The notes below the pieces were generated by a model, which saw nothing but the letters and a program-made list of their open reading frames with translations, did no database searches and was not told the origin of the DNA. 53,475 nt of DNA, taken from positions 1-53,475 of the forward strand of contig CAIQIE010000173.1 of the NCBI GenBank assembly GCA_903871805.1. Reading direction: 5' to 3'. A program made the translations under genes and the position numbers. Positions 8,471-16,993 of the stretch are shown piece after piece. Origin of the DNA: an uncultured Planctomycetaceae bacterium. Lineage in GTDB: Bacteria; Planctomycetota; Planctomycetia; Planctomycetales; Planctomycetaceae. How positions within the stretch are numbered: the first letter of the stretch is position 1; each line of letters opens with the position of its first letter.

Positions 8471-8488
8471 GGGCTGGGCTGGGCTGGG
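8471..8488 (+). other. Four-tract G-run (possible G-quadruplex)
   Basis: GGGCT repeated three times followed by GGG: four G3 tracts separated by identical two-base loops. Sequence of this form can fold as a G-quadruplex. It lies between the tRNA terminator and the 3' end of the convergent DUF486 gene. Whether it forms or matters in the cell is unknown. Confidence 0.5.
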
Positions 8489-8544
8489 AAAGATTTCTCG
8501 AGGAGCATCTGCCGGGGTGTAGATCGATTGTGGCAGGAGCGTGA

Positions 8545-8901
8545 TCAGAGTCCCAATAGTTTTTTTCGGAACATGAAAAACGCAGCGCCCAGCAGGCAGC
8601 AGGCGGCCCAAAAGTAGTCCCAGTCAGGTTTTTCCTTCAGGTAGATCCATGCGAACGGGACAAAGACTGTCAGGGAAATGATTTCCTGCAGGATCTTAAG
8701 TTGTCCGACATTCATGACCTGATGTCCGATGCGATTGGCGGGTACCTGGATCAGGTATTCGAAGAGGGCAATACCCCAGCTGACGAGGGCCGCGATCAGC
8801 CATGGTTTTTGGCGGAGGTTGTGGAGATGACCGTACCATGCCATGGTCATGAAGACATTGCTCAGAGTTAGTAGCCCGACGGTTATGAGAGCGTGTTGCA
8901 T
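8545..8901 (-). CDS. DUF486 / DMT-type small membrane protein
   Basis: A 118-residue protein with four membrane helices and little else, the size and layout of DUF486 (DMT superfamily) proteins. Recognisable family segments are ALITVGLLTLSNVFMTMAWYG at the start (with HL after it), SWGIALFEYLIQVPANRIG in the middle, and LKILQEIISLTVFVPFA, then a final helix. Family members are short relatives of drug/metabolite transporters; their substrate is not known. ATG 8901 places the first residue at the start of helix 1, as in the family. The frame continues open upstream to 9225, but that extension is not hydrophobic and does not look coding. It is convergent with tRNA-Asp. Confidence 0.88.
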   Translation of the reverse strand: MQHALITVGLLTLSNVFMTMAWYGHLHNLRQKPWLIAALVSWGIALFEYLIQVPANRIGHQVMNVGQLKILQEIISLTVFVPFAWIYLKEKPDWDYFWAACCLLGAAFFMFRKKLLGL

Positions 8902-9212
8902 GGTGGTTTTGCTGTGTGTTGGCGAGACTTGTGTCAGTTCCGTGAGGTCCGGCATGAAGTGCGGTGAGCGACCAATGGTTTTTAGCGAAATCGGGAAACC
9001 ATGATGAGATGGGTTTTTGTCGGGTGAAATTGGGGGTCTGCGAATTCCCGGCAGGTTGTGGTCAGGGGAAAGTCCATGGATGTGACACCACAGCGGCTTG
9101 AGTGTTGCGGGGGAATTCATTGAAATAGGTTTCCTTCCTTCGACGTCGCCGGGGTCTTCCGTTCCAGACGTCGGACATTTTTTAAATTCTGGATCCGGCC
9201 GGAAATCTGTTT
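8902..9212. other. Divergent spacer between DUF486 gene and histidine kinase
   Basis: 311 bases between two divergent genes. It should hold both promoters. I see no clear promoter boxes, repeats or RNA structure in it. Confidence 0.4.
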
Positions 9213-10907
9213 GTGTACCGAGCAACGCTGCTAGTAGTCAACGGCGCCAATCGCGGCAGTCGTTTCGAAATGACGTCCGCTCAGGATGTTGTCATTGGTC
9301 GCAGTGTTGGCTGCAATGTGAGGCTGGACGACAGCGAGGTGTCTCGGCATCACGCGCGTATCTGCCATGATGGGCAGTCGTTTCTTCTGAAGGATCTGAA
9401 CAGTGCGAATGGCAGCCGAGTGAATGGCATCGCCGTGGCAGAGCGTGTGCTTGTGAATGGGGATTCGCTGCAGTTCGGGGCCAGTGTGATGGCCTTTCAG
9501 ATCACAGAGTCTCATTATTCGGCTGTGAATTCTGCGGATCAGATTCGATTTATTGAGGATTCGCGTTCACTGGATGAGGCGGCAATTCAGCAATCGCTGG
9601 ATGTGGACCTCGCGACTCCAGTTCATTCTGAAGTGCCAAAGACGGGACTGGAGTTGCTTTACTACGTGGCGGAGGAGTTGGTGACTCCTGTTCACAGTCT
9701 GGAAGTGTTGCTGCAGAAGATTCTGGAGTTGACGCTGCAGACGGTTGGTGCTGACCGCGGTTGTGTGCTTCTGAAAGAGCCAGTGGGCGCAGATCTGACG
9801 GCCATTGCATTTGCGCATCGCGGTCAGGGTTGGGAACGTAGCCAGCAGATGCCGGTATCCCGATCGATTACCGATTATGTATTGCGTAACGGGACGGCGG
9901 TTCGAACATCGGATGCCAGTCTTGATGAGAGATTTTCGGCTGCGAAGAGTATTGTTTCCGAGGGTATCTGTGAGGCGATCTGTGCGCCGATGCGTGGTCG
10001 GTCGGACCTGTTGGGAGTATTTTATCTGGATACGACGACGCCGATTGATCAGGCCATGTCCGGGGCGATTCAGGAGCGTTTGACGGATGAGCATTTGCGT
10101 ACGATTGTGACTGTGGCAAGGCAGGCGGCCCTGGCGATTGAATCGCGGCAGTTTCAGGATGCGATGGTCAAGGCTGAGCGATTTGCGGCTATGGGGCAGA
10201 CGATCACCGTTTTAAGTCATCATGTGAAGAACATTCTTCAGGGAGTGCGTGGCGGCAGTCATTTGATTCGGATGGGGCTGGATCAGGGGAAGGATGATTT
10301 TATTCGTCAGGGCTGGGGAATCGTGGAGCGGAATCAGACTCGTATTTACGATCTGGTCATGGATATGCTGAGTTTCAGCAAGGAACGGGTTCCAGAGCTG
10401 CGGATGGCGGATCTGAATAAGGTTGTGGGGGAAGTTGCGGAATTGGCCGCAGCGCGTGCCTCGGAGTGTGGTGTCTCGCTGGAATTTCGTCCGGGGGACA
10501 GTGTTCCGCTCGCTGGTTTTGATGCCGAGGGAATACATCGGGCCATACTGAACATCGTTTCGAATGCCATTGATGCGGTGGATGGTGTGGAGCGCGGGGC
10601 GGTTGTGATTCAAACGGGGTATGACAGGACCGCGGACACCATGCTGGTGGCGGTAAGCGACAACGGTCCGGGGATTCCCGAGGATCAGCGCACGTCGATC
10701 TTCAACGTTTTTGAATCCTCCAAGGGATCTCGGGGAACGGGGATTGGATTGCCGGTGAGTCGCAAGATTCTTCGCGAGCATGGCGGGCGTGTGCGAGTGG
10801 AAGGCGGTCCGGGCCAGGGAACTCGTTTTGTGCTCTGCTGGCCACGTGGAAACGTGACTGTCTCTGACGTGGGGCTGTTTACGCAGTCTGGTGAGATCGC
10901 CACATAA
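9213..10907 (+). CDS. FHA-GAF sensor histidine kinase
   Basis: A 564-residue soluble sensor kinase without membrane segments. An FHA domain (about 5-97) carries the phosphothreonine-binding pattern GRSVGCNVRLDD and SRHHARI, then NG-x-RVNG. A GAF domain spans about 150-310. The kinase core follows: LSHHVKNILQG with His336 as phosphoacceptor (pattern HxxKN as in NtrB-like kinases), N-box NIVSNAIDA (447-455), G1 box DNGPGIP (483-489) and G2 box GTGIGLP (508-514). It should autophosphorylate in response to a cytoplasmic signal, perhaps gated by a phosphorylated partner bound by FHA. No response regulator is adjacent. An orphan NtrC-type regulator lies about 19 kb downstream (29943) and is a candidate partner. 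Start is GTG 9213; its ribosome-binding site is weak. Confidence 0.9.
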   Translation: MYRATLLVVNGANRGSRFEMTSAQDVVIGRSVGCNVRLDDSEVSRHHARICHDGQSFLLKDLNSANGSRVNGIAVAERVLVNGDSLQFGASVMAFQITESHYSAVNSADQIRFIEDSRSLDEAAIQQSLDVDLATPVHSEVPKTGLELLYYVAEELVTPVHSLEVLLQKILELTLQTVGADRGCVLLKEPVGADLTAIAFAHRGQGWERSQQMPVSRSITDYVLRNGTAVRTSDASLDERFSAAKSIVSEGICEAICAPMRGRSDLLGVFYLDTTTPIDQAMSGAIQERLTDEHLRTIVTVARQAALAIESRQFQDAMVKAERFAAMGQTITVLSHHVKNILQGVRGGSHLIRMGLDQGKDDFIRQGWGIVERNQTRIYDLVMDMLSFSKERVPELRMADLNKVVGEVAELAAARASECGVSLEFRPGDSVPLAGFDAEGIHRAILNIVSNAIDAVDGVERGAVVIQTGYDRTADTMLVAVSDNGPGIPEDQRTSIFNVFESSKGSRGTGIGLPVSRKILREHGGRVRVEGGPGQGTRFVLCWPRGNVTVSDVGLFTQSGEIAT

Positions 10908-10996
10908 GTGTCGGGATCGTCAGGCGTCGCCTGGGGGTATGGATTGACGCGTGTTTGTGGAAACGTTCAGTAGAGCAGACCTGTCGTGCGGAGTCC

Positions 10997-11025
10997 GATC
11001 ACCCGCGAATAGTGTGCGGGTGATC
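10997..11025. repeat. Perfect hairpin between kinase and HAD genes
   Basis: Ten-base perfect inverted arms (gatcacccgc / gcgggtgatc) around a 9-base loop, 90 bases after the kinase stop and about 105 bases before the HAD gene. No T-run follows, so it is either a weak or Rho-aided terminator or a protein-binding site. Confidence 0.5.
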
Positions 11026-11131
11026 GACGGCATGGTATCGAATTGGTTTTGCTAAGAAGCTCAGACAGGCTGAAGACGCCAGCGGGCTGTTACCGTGAAG
11101 CGTTGGGCGGCCATTTCGGAGGGATAGTCAG

Positions 11132-11815
11132 GTGAGTGTTGTGGCAGAATTTGGCGTAATTTTTGATATGGACGGTGTTCTCATTGATTCGTACATGGCG
11201 CACCTGAGGACATGGCAGGATTGCTGTCGTCGGCATGGGCGAGAATGTACTGCGGAGCAGTTTCTGGCTGGGTTTGGCAGAACGAGTCGTGAGGTGATCC
11301 GGGATACGTGGGAGAATCCGCCGGATGATGAAGCGATTGCTGCATTTGACGAAGAGAAGGAGCAGATGTATCGCGATTTGATTGCGGTGGATTTCCCGCA
11401 CATGCCGGGAGCTGCCGATCTGATACGCGCACTGGCCGCAGCGGGCATTCCGATGGCAATCGGCTCAAGTGGTCCACCGAAGAATGTGGCGGTTGCAATT
11501 GAGCAGCTGGGGGCGCGAGAGCTGATACGCACTGTAATTACCGGTGCTGATGTCGTGCGTGGGAAGCCACATCCTGATGTGTTTCTGAAGGCGTCGGCAG
11601 GCATGGGGCTGGCCTCGGAACGATGTATTGTTCTGGAAGATGCGCCGGTGGGAATTGAGGCAGCCCTGGCCGCCGGTTCAAAATGTCTGGGGATTGTTTC
11701 GCGTGGAAGGACGTGGGATCAGCTGCATCGCGCGAATCACCGGGTCATGGACAATCTGACGCCGGTTTCGGTGGAGCTGCTGCGGCATATTGTCAATCAT
11801 GGAGTTGGCCCCTGA
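11132..11815 (+). CDS. HAD-family hydrolase (beta-phosphoglucomutase-like)
   Basis: A 227-residue haloacid-dehalogenase phosphatase of the beta-phosphoglucomutase-like subgroup, with a helical cap between motifs I and II. Motif I is FDMDGVLIDS with Asp12 as nucleophile and Asp14 as acid-base. Motif II is the IGSSGPPKN stretch near residue 110. Motif III lysine is in GKPHPDVFLKA and motif IV is VLEDAPVGIEAALAAG. Such enzymes act on small phosphorylated sugars or related metabolites; the exact substrate cannot be told from the sequence. It starts at GTG 11132 behind a GGAGG box and ends 89 bases before zwf on the same strand, so a shared role in sugar phosphate metabolism is plausible. Confidence 0.9.
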   Translation: MSVVAEFGVIFDMDGVLIDSYMAHLRTWQDCCRRHGRECTAEQFLAGFGRTSREVIRDTWENPPDDEAIAAFDEEKEQMYRDLIAVDFPHMPGAADLIRALAAAGIPMAIGSSGPPKNVAVAIEQLGARELIRTVITGADVVRGKPHPDVFLKASAGMGLASERCIVLEDAPVGIEAALAAGSKCLGIVSRGRTWDQLHRANHRVMDNLTPVSVELLRHIVNHGVGP

Positions 11816-11904
11816 CCATTCTGTTTGCGGAACTTTCGGTCCTGTGCGAAATTTTCTAAACTGCGAGTGGATCGTACGTTGCACGTTTTGGGAAGGTGTT
11901 CGGC

Positions 11905-13428
11905 ATGGCGGCTGAGGTGAATTCTTCGATTTTGATTTTCGGGGCTTCGGGAGATTTAACGTCCCGTAAGCTGATTCCGGCATTATTCCGGCTGTCTCAG
12001 CAGAAATTCCTCCCGCACAATTGTCCTGTGATCGGTGTTGCTCGCCGGGAAAAGACGCATGAAGCGTTTCGGGACGAGCTCAGGGACGTCGTGGCCTCGC
12101 GTCTGGGTGATAAGTTTGATCCGGCTGCCTGGGAGACATTTTCCCGGCAGTTGTTTTATCAGCAACTGGATATTTCCTCGGTCGCTGAGTACTCCGGTTT
12201 GAACCAGTCGATTCAGACCATTGAGCAGCAGGCCGGGATTACAGACGAGCCAACACGGATTGTGTATCTCGCTACGACTCCGTCTTTGTTTGCTTCGGCG
12301 GTCGAGGGTCTGGATGCTGCGGGAATGATTCCTCCGCGAGAGGCAGCTTCCAGACTTCGTGTGGTCGTGGAGAAGCCCTTTGGACGCGACCTGAGTTCGG
12401 CGATTGAACTGGCAGCCCAGCTGGATCGCTATCTGATGGAGAGTCAGATTTACCGCATTGATCACTATCTGGGAAAGGAGACTGTTCAGAATATCCTGTT
12501 GTTTCGATTCGGCAATGCGATCTTTGAACCTTTGCTGAACCGGAATCATGTAGAGCATATTCAGATTACGGTGGCCGAATCACAGGGCATGGAGGGGGCG
12601 CGGGGTGGATACTACGACACTTCCGGTGCCATGCGGGATGTCATGCAGAATCATGTTCTGCAGCTGTTGTGTCTGATTGCGATGGATCCGCCGTCGTTGT
12701 TTCAGGCCCGCGAGATTCGGGACGAAAAACTGAAGGTGCTGCAGGCGCTGCGTCCGGGAAACAGTGGACCTGTCGGAAACTGGGTTGTTCGAGGCCAGTA
12801 CACGGCCGGCCTGGTGAATCGGCAGCCGGCTTTGGGCTATCGGGAAGAAGACCGTGTGAGCCCGATTTCGAATCGCGAGACGTTTGTTGCCATGAAGGTG
12901 GCCATTGACAACTGGCGATGGGCTGGTGTTCCCTTCTTTCTGCGAACGGGAAAAAGGCTGCCGAAACAACTGACGGAGATTGCCATTCAGTTCAAAAAAC
13001 CACCGCTGAATCTGTTTTCCACGGTGGAATGTGATGGAGATCTGTGTGACCTTGTGGAAACCAGACCCAATCAACTGATTATTCGTATCCAGCCGCAGGA
13101 AGCAATATCACTACGCTTCTCCACAAAACGTCCCGGCATGAATTATCAGGTGCAGCCAGTGTCGATGGATTTCGATTATGACCAGCACTTTGATCAGGTG
13201 CTGCCGGAGGCTTATGAGCGATTATTGCTGGATGTCATGCGGGGTGATTCGACGTTGTTTACCCGCAGCGATGAACTGGAGGCGGCGTGGCGTTTTGTGA
13301 CACCCGTGCTGAATGCCTGGGAAAGCAGTTCCTCGGCGCCTGATTTCTATCCGGCCGGCACCTGGGGCCCGCCCTCTGCTGATCGATTGATTGGAGAAAA
13401 TAAGGCACTCTGGCGAACGCCCAAATGA
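11905..13428 (+). CDS. zwf: Glucose-6-phosphate 1-dehydrogenase
   Basis: Oxidises glucose 6-phosphate to 6-phosphogluconolactone with NADP, the entry step of the oxidative pentose phosphate pathway. The nucleotide-binding motif GASGDLTSRKL lies at residues 13-23, EKPFG at 156-160, and the substrate-binding and catalytic signature RIDHYLGKE at 184-192, containing the conserved Asp-His pair. At 507 residues the length is typical. ATG 11905 was chosen over the in-frame GTG at 11896 because GGGAAGG sits at the right distance from it. No gnd or pgl gene is adjacent. The upstream neighbour is a HAD phosphatase. Confidence 0.97.
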   Translation: MAAEVNSSILIFGASGDLTSRKLIPALFRLSQQKFLPHNCPVIGVARREKTHEAFRDELRDVVASRLGDKFDPAAWETFSRQLFYQQLDISSVAEYSGLNQSIQTIEQQAGITDEPTRIVYLATTPSLFASAVEGLDAAGMIPPREAASRLRVVVEKPFGRDLSSAIELAAQLDRYLMESQIYRIDHYLGKETVQNILLFRFGNAIFEPLLNRNHVEHIQITVAESQGMEGARGGYYDTSGAMRDVMQNHVLQLLCLIAMDPPSLFQAREIRDEKLKVLQALRPGNSGPVGNWVVRGQYTAGLVNRQPALGYREEDRVSPISNRETFVAMKVAIDNWRWAGVPFFLRTGKRLPKQLTEIAIQFKKPPLNLFSTVECDGDLCDLVETRPNQLIIRIQPQEAISLRFSTKRPGMNYQVQPVSMDFDYDQHFDQVLPEAYERLLLDVMRGDSTLFTRSDELEAAWRFVTPVLNAWESSSSAPDFYPAGTWGPPSADRLIGENKALWRTPK

Positions 13429-13510
13429 GCCGCGGCGCTGCAGCCGTGAAACAGAGAGAATCTGGCGTGCAGTGGTTCTGCATGGTCAATGGCGTGGTCG
13501 CGGAAAGAAA

Positions 13511-13551
13511 AAACTGGGCGAGTCATCGTTGCGGGTGTCGATGACTCGCCC
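13511..13551 (-). terminator. Intrinsic terminator after the metallopeptidase gene
   Basis: Perfect 13-base arms (13516-13528 and 13539-13551, gggcgagtcatcg and its complement) around a 10-base loop. Read on the minus strand, the hairpin is followed by agttttttctt, so it ends transcripts coming from 15138. It lies about 100 bases past that gene's stop. Confidence 0.85.
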
Positions 13552-13650
13552 ATGGGGAACGCTGGGCGGCTGCGCGAAATCAGTTCGCAGAACGACCTGA
13601 TCTGTGGAAATGCAGCACCGGAACGGCCTGCAGATTTCCATAGCCTGAAG

Positions 13651-15138
13651 TCAGAACAACTTCATTTCCCCGGGGAAACCAGCCCACTGCGGCAGATTGG
13701 TTTCACGCCGTCGTTCACCGGAGAGGATTGCTTCGGTGCCGGTCTGCGGATCTTTGTCTGGAAGAATTGCGGAAAGCCCGGTTGGTATGAAATGATCGGG
13801 CGCGGATTCAGGCTGAGCGATTTTGTTGCGGGGAGTGCGGGATCCGGACTTCGTTTGTGGGGCAGGTGTATTTGTGGAGGGAGTCGTATTTTCAAACCAT
13901 GTTTCGCCCGCTTTCTGGTCCTTGTTTCTCGGTGCAGTCAGCGACTGCTGTGCTGATTTGCCGAGGGCGGACGGAGCTTGAGAAGTCACTTTGCTGGTGG
14001 CATCCGTATTTGTGCCTGGACGTGGGGCTTCCAGACTTCTGTGGCGAAATGTCGGGGGGCCGGCCTGCCCGGAGACAGCGGTCTCGGAAACTGATGAAGT
14101 GGAAATCTGCTTCACGGCACCTGTTCCTGCTGGAGCCGTAACAATTGCCATTTTTTTGGGGAGAGCTGGTACAGCGGTGGGTGTCGACGCGGAGGAGTTC
14201 ACTTCTGAGTCAGGGCTTTGCGAGCGAATGACGCTGTCGGCGAGGGCCTTGTTTTTCGGCGAACGCTGAGATGCTGGTTTGACGGCCTGCGCTGTTCTGG
14301 AATCCTGAAAAAACAATTCGGAAGCATCTGACGAAGCTTCGTTGACCTGCGCCACTGATGGTTGATCAGGACCAGACAGTCCGGGCATTCCTGCCAGAAC
14401 CCAGCCCCGCCAGTTGCGTTCCAGTGTTTGCACACCTTCGTGATCGTAATGTTTGCGGATTGCTTCTTCCCAACCGAGTTCCTCACCGTCCGCGAGGAAC
14501 TGAAGGTAGGTGGCTTCGCCTTTCTGCTGGACAAGAAAATCGACGAGGGTAAATCCCTGAGCGTAAAGCGTCAGCATGCGATTTGGATCCTGCGGATACT
14601 CCTTCATGGAAAGTAGCTCCTGCAGGGCGAAGTAACTTTCCCGTCGATGAATCACCTGGTGCAGCAGGTGCAGTTGCTTTCTTTGTTCTGAATCATGTTC
14701 AAAGAGTGTTGCTGCCCCTTCATCGGCCCATCGCGGCAGAGGGCGACGAAAATAGCTGGCAAAGATGGTGTGGTTGACTTCGTGAGGCAGTACGGAATCG
14801 AGGATGCGTTCAAGGCTACCCTGAACTGACATTCGCCAGTTGATGACTTCGCCGTTGACAAACTGGAAGGTCGTCTGTCCGCCAGCGCCGATAGATCCGA
14901 CATTCACTGAAACGCGACAGGGCTTGCTCCAGTTGGGCATCGCTTTTTTCAGCCAGAAGAGGGCCAGTTCTTTGCGCTGCTTTTCGGCTGTTCGGGCAAC
15001 TTTCTCGGCGATATCCACGCTATCGGCAACCACAACGAAGTTTGCTGTTTCGAAACGTTCGGCAGCGGACGCAGCGGCGCATGCAGCAAACCATACGAAA
15101 AACATGTGTCTGCAGAAACGCAATGTTCGAGCTTCCAT
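13651..15138 (-). CDS. Secreted gluzincin-like metallopeptidase with long disordered tail
   Basis: A 495-residue protein with a signal peptide (about 1-26, ending ASAAE). The N-terminal half is a peptidase-MA-like zinc metalloprotease: HEVNH at 119-123 supplies two zinc-binding histidines and the catalytic Glu120, and Glu140 in RWADEGAATLF is the likely third ligand. The helical segment that follows (to about 245) resembles planctomycete proteins with this domain. The C-terminal half, from about 260, is rich in Ser, Thr, Pro, Ala and Lys with no visible fold, and could be a cell-surface spacer or attachment region. The last part (QTGTEAILSGERRRETNLPQ-like) is also unstructured. A strong terminator follows. 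Natural substrate unknown. Confidence 0.75.
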   Translation of the reverse strand: MEARTLRFCRHMFFVWFAACAAASAAERFETANFVVVADSVDIAEKVARTAEKQRKELALFWLKKAMPNWSKPCRVSVNVGSIGAGGQTTFQFVNGEVINWRMSVQGSLERILDSVLPHEVNHTIFASYFRRPLPRWADEGAATLFEHDSEQRKQLHLLHQVIHRRESYFALQELLSMKEYPQDPNRMLTLYAQGFTLVDFLVQQKGEATYLQFLADGEELGWEEAIRKHYDHEGVQTLERNWRGWVLAGMPGLSGPDQPSVAQVNEASSDASELFFQDSRTAQAVKPASQRSPKNKALADSVIRSQSPDSEVNSSASTPTAVPALPKKMAIVTAPAGTGAVKQISTSSVSETAVSGQAGPPTFRHRSLEAPRPGTNTDATSKVTSQAPSALGKSAQQSLTAPRNKDQKAGETWFENTTPSTNTPAPQTKSGSRTPRNKIAQPESAPDHFIPTGLSAILPDKDPQTGTEAILSGERRRETNLPQWAGFPGEMKLF

Positions 15139-15554
15139 GCTCTGCCTTTGCCGCTGTTAGTCTGAATGTCAGAAGTGCCCCGGGGAAAGTGCGATAGCCA
15201 TTCACCGAGCGATGTTTTCCTGCGGAAGTTCCGGGGAGAAATCCATTCTCCGCAGAATTCCATGTGGATGGTGGAAATCGGCAGCAAATGCCGATCCGGA
15301 ACGTGTGGTGTTTTTTCGTTTTTTGTGTGTAAGTGGTTTAAAGGTCTAAAGTTACGGAGAATTTTGGGATCTGACTGTGGGGCAACAGAGCGATGTCAAC
15401 CGGCAGTTTTTGCAGATCTTACAAGGAAATGTAGATTCGCAGCCAGAGGAGTTTGGCGTTTGCTGGCGGAATGCGAGAGAGGCGGGGGTGTTTGGGTGTT
15501 GTAAGGTTGACTTGCCCGAGGGGTTTATGGATTACTTCGGGGAGTCGCAGGTGA
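15139..15554. other. Spacer, no gene seen
   Basis: 416 bases between two minus-strand genes. It includes a T-rich stretch around 15309-15325 (ttttttcgttttttgtg). Read on the minus strand this is an A-rich region, so it is not a terminator for the radical SAM gene. Open frames here are antisense or random. Confidence 0.4.
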
Positions 15555-16646
15555 TCAGAAGAGGAATTGCTGACCGTCTGAAGTTCTGGGGGGGCGAAAG
15601 AGATCTGTGCGGCATGGGGGAAGCTGTCGATCCAGTCCGGCGCGTTTTCGATGGATCTGGAAAAGCTTTGAGATTTGATCGGCGTAGATGCCGGTTCCTC
15701 GCATGCGAGTATGAAATTCGCTTTGGCTGAGATTGCCGTCACGAGTGGAGCGAATCCGATTTTCGACTCGGGTTGCCAGATTCGGAAGTTGTCGATTCAG
15801 CCATTCCAGGAACAGCGGTTCGACTGTCAGCGGCAACCGCAGGATGATGAAGCTGGCAGAGGCAGCACCGGCATCGGCGGCGGCCTTCAGGACTGCAGGG
15901 ATCTCTGAATCATTGAGTCCGGGGATTACCGGCGCCACCATCAGATGGACGGGGACATGGGCTGCTGACAGGGTGCGGATGGCTTCCAGACGGCTGGCGG
16001 GTGCTGAGCAGGCGGGTTCCAGAATTTTCGTCAGCGACTGGTCGAGTGAACTGAGGCTGATGGCGACGCGGCACAGCTGTCGCTGAGCCAGTGTTCCGAG
16101 CAGGTCGGCATCTCTGGCGATCAGGGCGTTTTTGGTAATCAATGACACTGGCTGGCTGGCTTCGTCGGCCACCTCGAGGCACTGTCGAGTCAGTTGCAGT
16201 GTTCGTTCCACGGGCTGATAGCAGTCTGTGACACCGGACAGCATGATGGATTCGCATTTCCATGCGGGTCTGGCAAGCCAGTCTCGAAAGAGTCGCGGGG
16301 CATTACGTTTGACGAAGATTCGTGTTTCAAAGTCGAGTCCGGCGCTGAATCCCAGATACTCGTGCGTCGGGCGGGCGTAGCAGTAACTGCAGCCGTGCAG
16401 GCAGCCTCTGTAGGGATTCAGGCTGTAGCGAAACGGGATATCGGGGCTGTTGTTTTCGGAGATGACCGATTTGGATGTGTCATCAAAGTATAGCGTCCTG
16501 GGACGTTCCTGTTCTTTCAGAAAATCTTCGTCAAACTGCAGTTGTTCAAAGTCGTTTTCCCGAATGACGTGGAGGAAACGACTGGTCGGGTTGGAGGCAG
16601 CTCCCCTGCCCTTTGCAGGCCTGAAGTCTGCATTATCTGATGACAT
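15555..16646 (-). CDS. PA0069-family radical SAM protein
   Basis: A 363-residue radical S-adenosylmethionine protein, related to spore photoproduct lyase-like proteins and generally annotated as the PA0069/Rv2578c family. The iron-sulfur cluster motif is NPYRGCLHGCSYCYARP, with Cys82, Cys86 and Cys89 (CxxxCxxC). Downstream segments typical of the family are visible: DWLARPAWKCESIMLSGVTD, YQPVERTLQLTR and VSLITKNALIARD, then PVHLMVAPVIPGLND. The radical SAM barrel should bind SAM and a 4Fe-4S cluster. The reaction is unknown for this family. ATG 16646 gives an N-terminal basic region before the barrel, as in relatives. It is divergent from the gene at 16994 and stands alone. Confidence 0.9.
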   Translation of the reverse strand: MSSDNADFRPAKGRGAASNPTSRFLHVIRENDFEQLQFDEDFLKEQERPRTLYFDDTSKSVISENNSPDIPFRYSLNPYRGCLHGCSYCYARPTHEYLGFSAGLDFETRIFVKRNAPRLFRDWLARPAWKCESIMLSGVTDCYQPVERTLQLTRQCLEVADEASQPVSLITKNALIARDADLLGTLAQRQLCRVAISLSSLDQSLTKILEPACSAPASRLEAIRTLSAAHVPVHLMVAPVIPGLNDSEIPAVLKAAADAGAASASFIILRLPLTVEPLFLEWLNRQLPNLATRVENRIRSTRDGNLSQSEFHTRMRGTGIYADQISKLFQIHRKRAGLDRQLPPCRTDLFRPPRTSDGQQFLF

Positions 16647-16993
16647 CGCATGTCACTCCCGTGTATTCACGTTGATCAGCATCGATGAATCGCAGTCCTG
16701 CATTTCCAGACGCGGTTTGTTGTCGAAGGTGTTTTTTGCCAGAGTGCAGAAGACGGCTTCAGCGACGTGAACATTTTGATCGTGAATCGTCCGCGCGCAT
16801 TCGAAGATTAACGACCTGCCTGCTCAACCGGCAGAATCGGCCGTAGGGATTTTCCGGGGAAAAACGTGAACCTGCATCCTTCTGATTGTAGCAGACGGCG
16901 GGCGTGAGCCGATCAATTCAGCAGAAAAGCCTGTATTGGTTGTTTCGCGTCATTCTTGACGGACAGTTTCGGGGATCTTGAAGGGTATTCACG
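16647..16993. other. Divergent spacer, no gene seen
   Basis: 347 bases between the radical SAM gene and the carboxypeptidase-regulatory-like gene. Both promoters should be here. A GAAGGG box at about 16979 serves the plus-strand gene. I see no other structure. Confidence 0.4.

Noticed and set aside
8294..8617. Open frame of 107 codons over the tRNA-Asp gene
   Set aside because: It is the well-known false translation of a tRNA (AQLVRAPACHAGGRGFKSRRP-like); the tRNA and its terminator explain the sequence.
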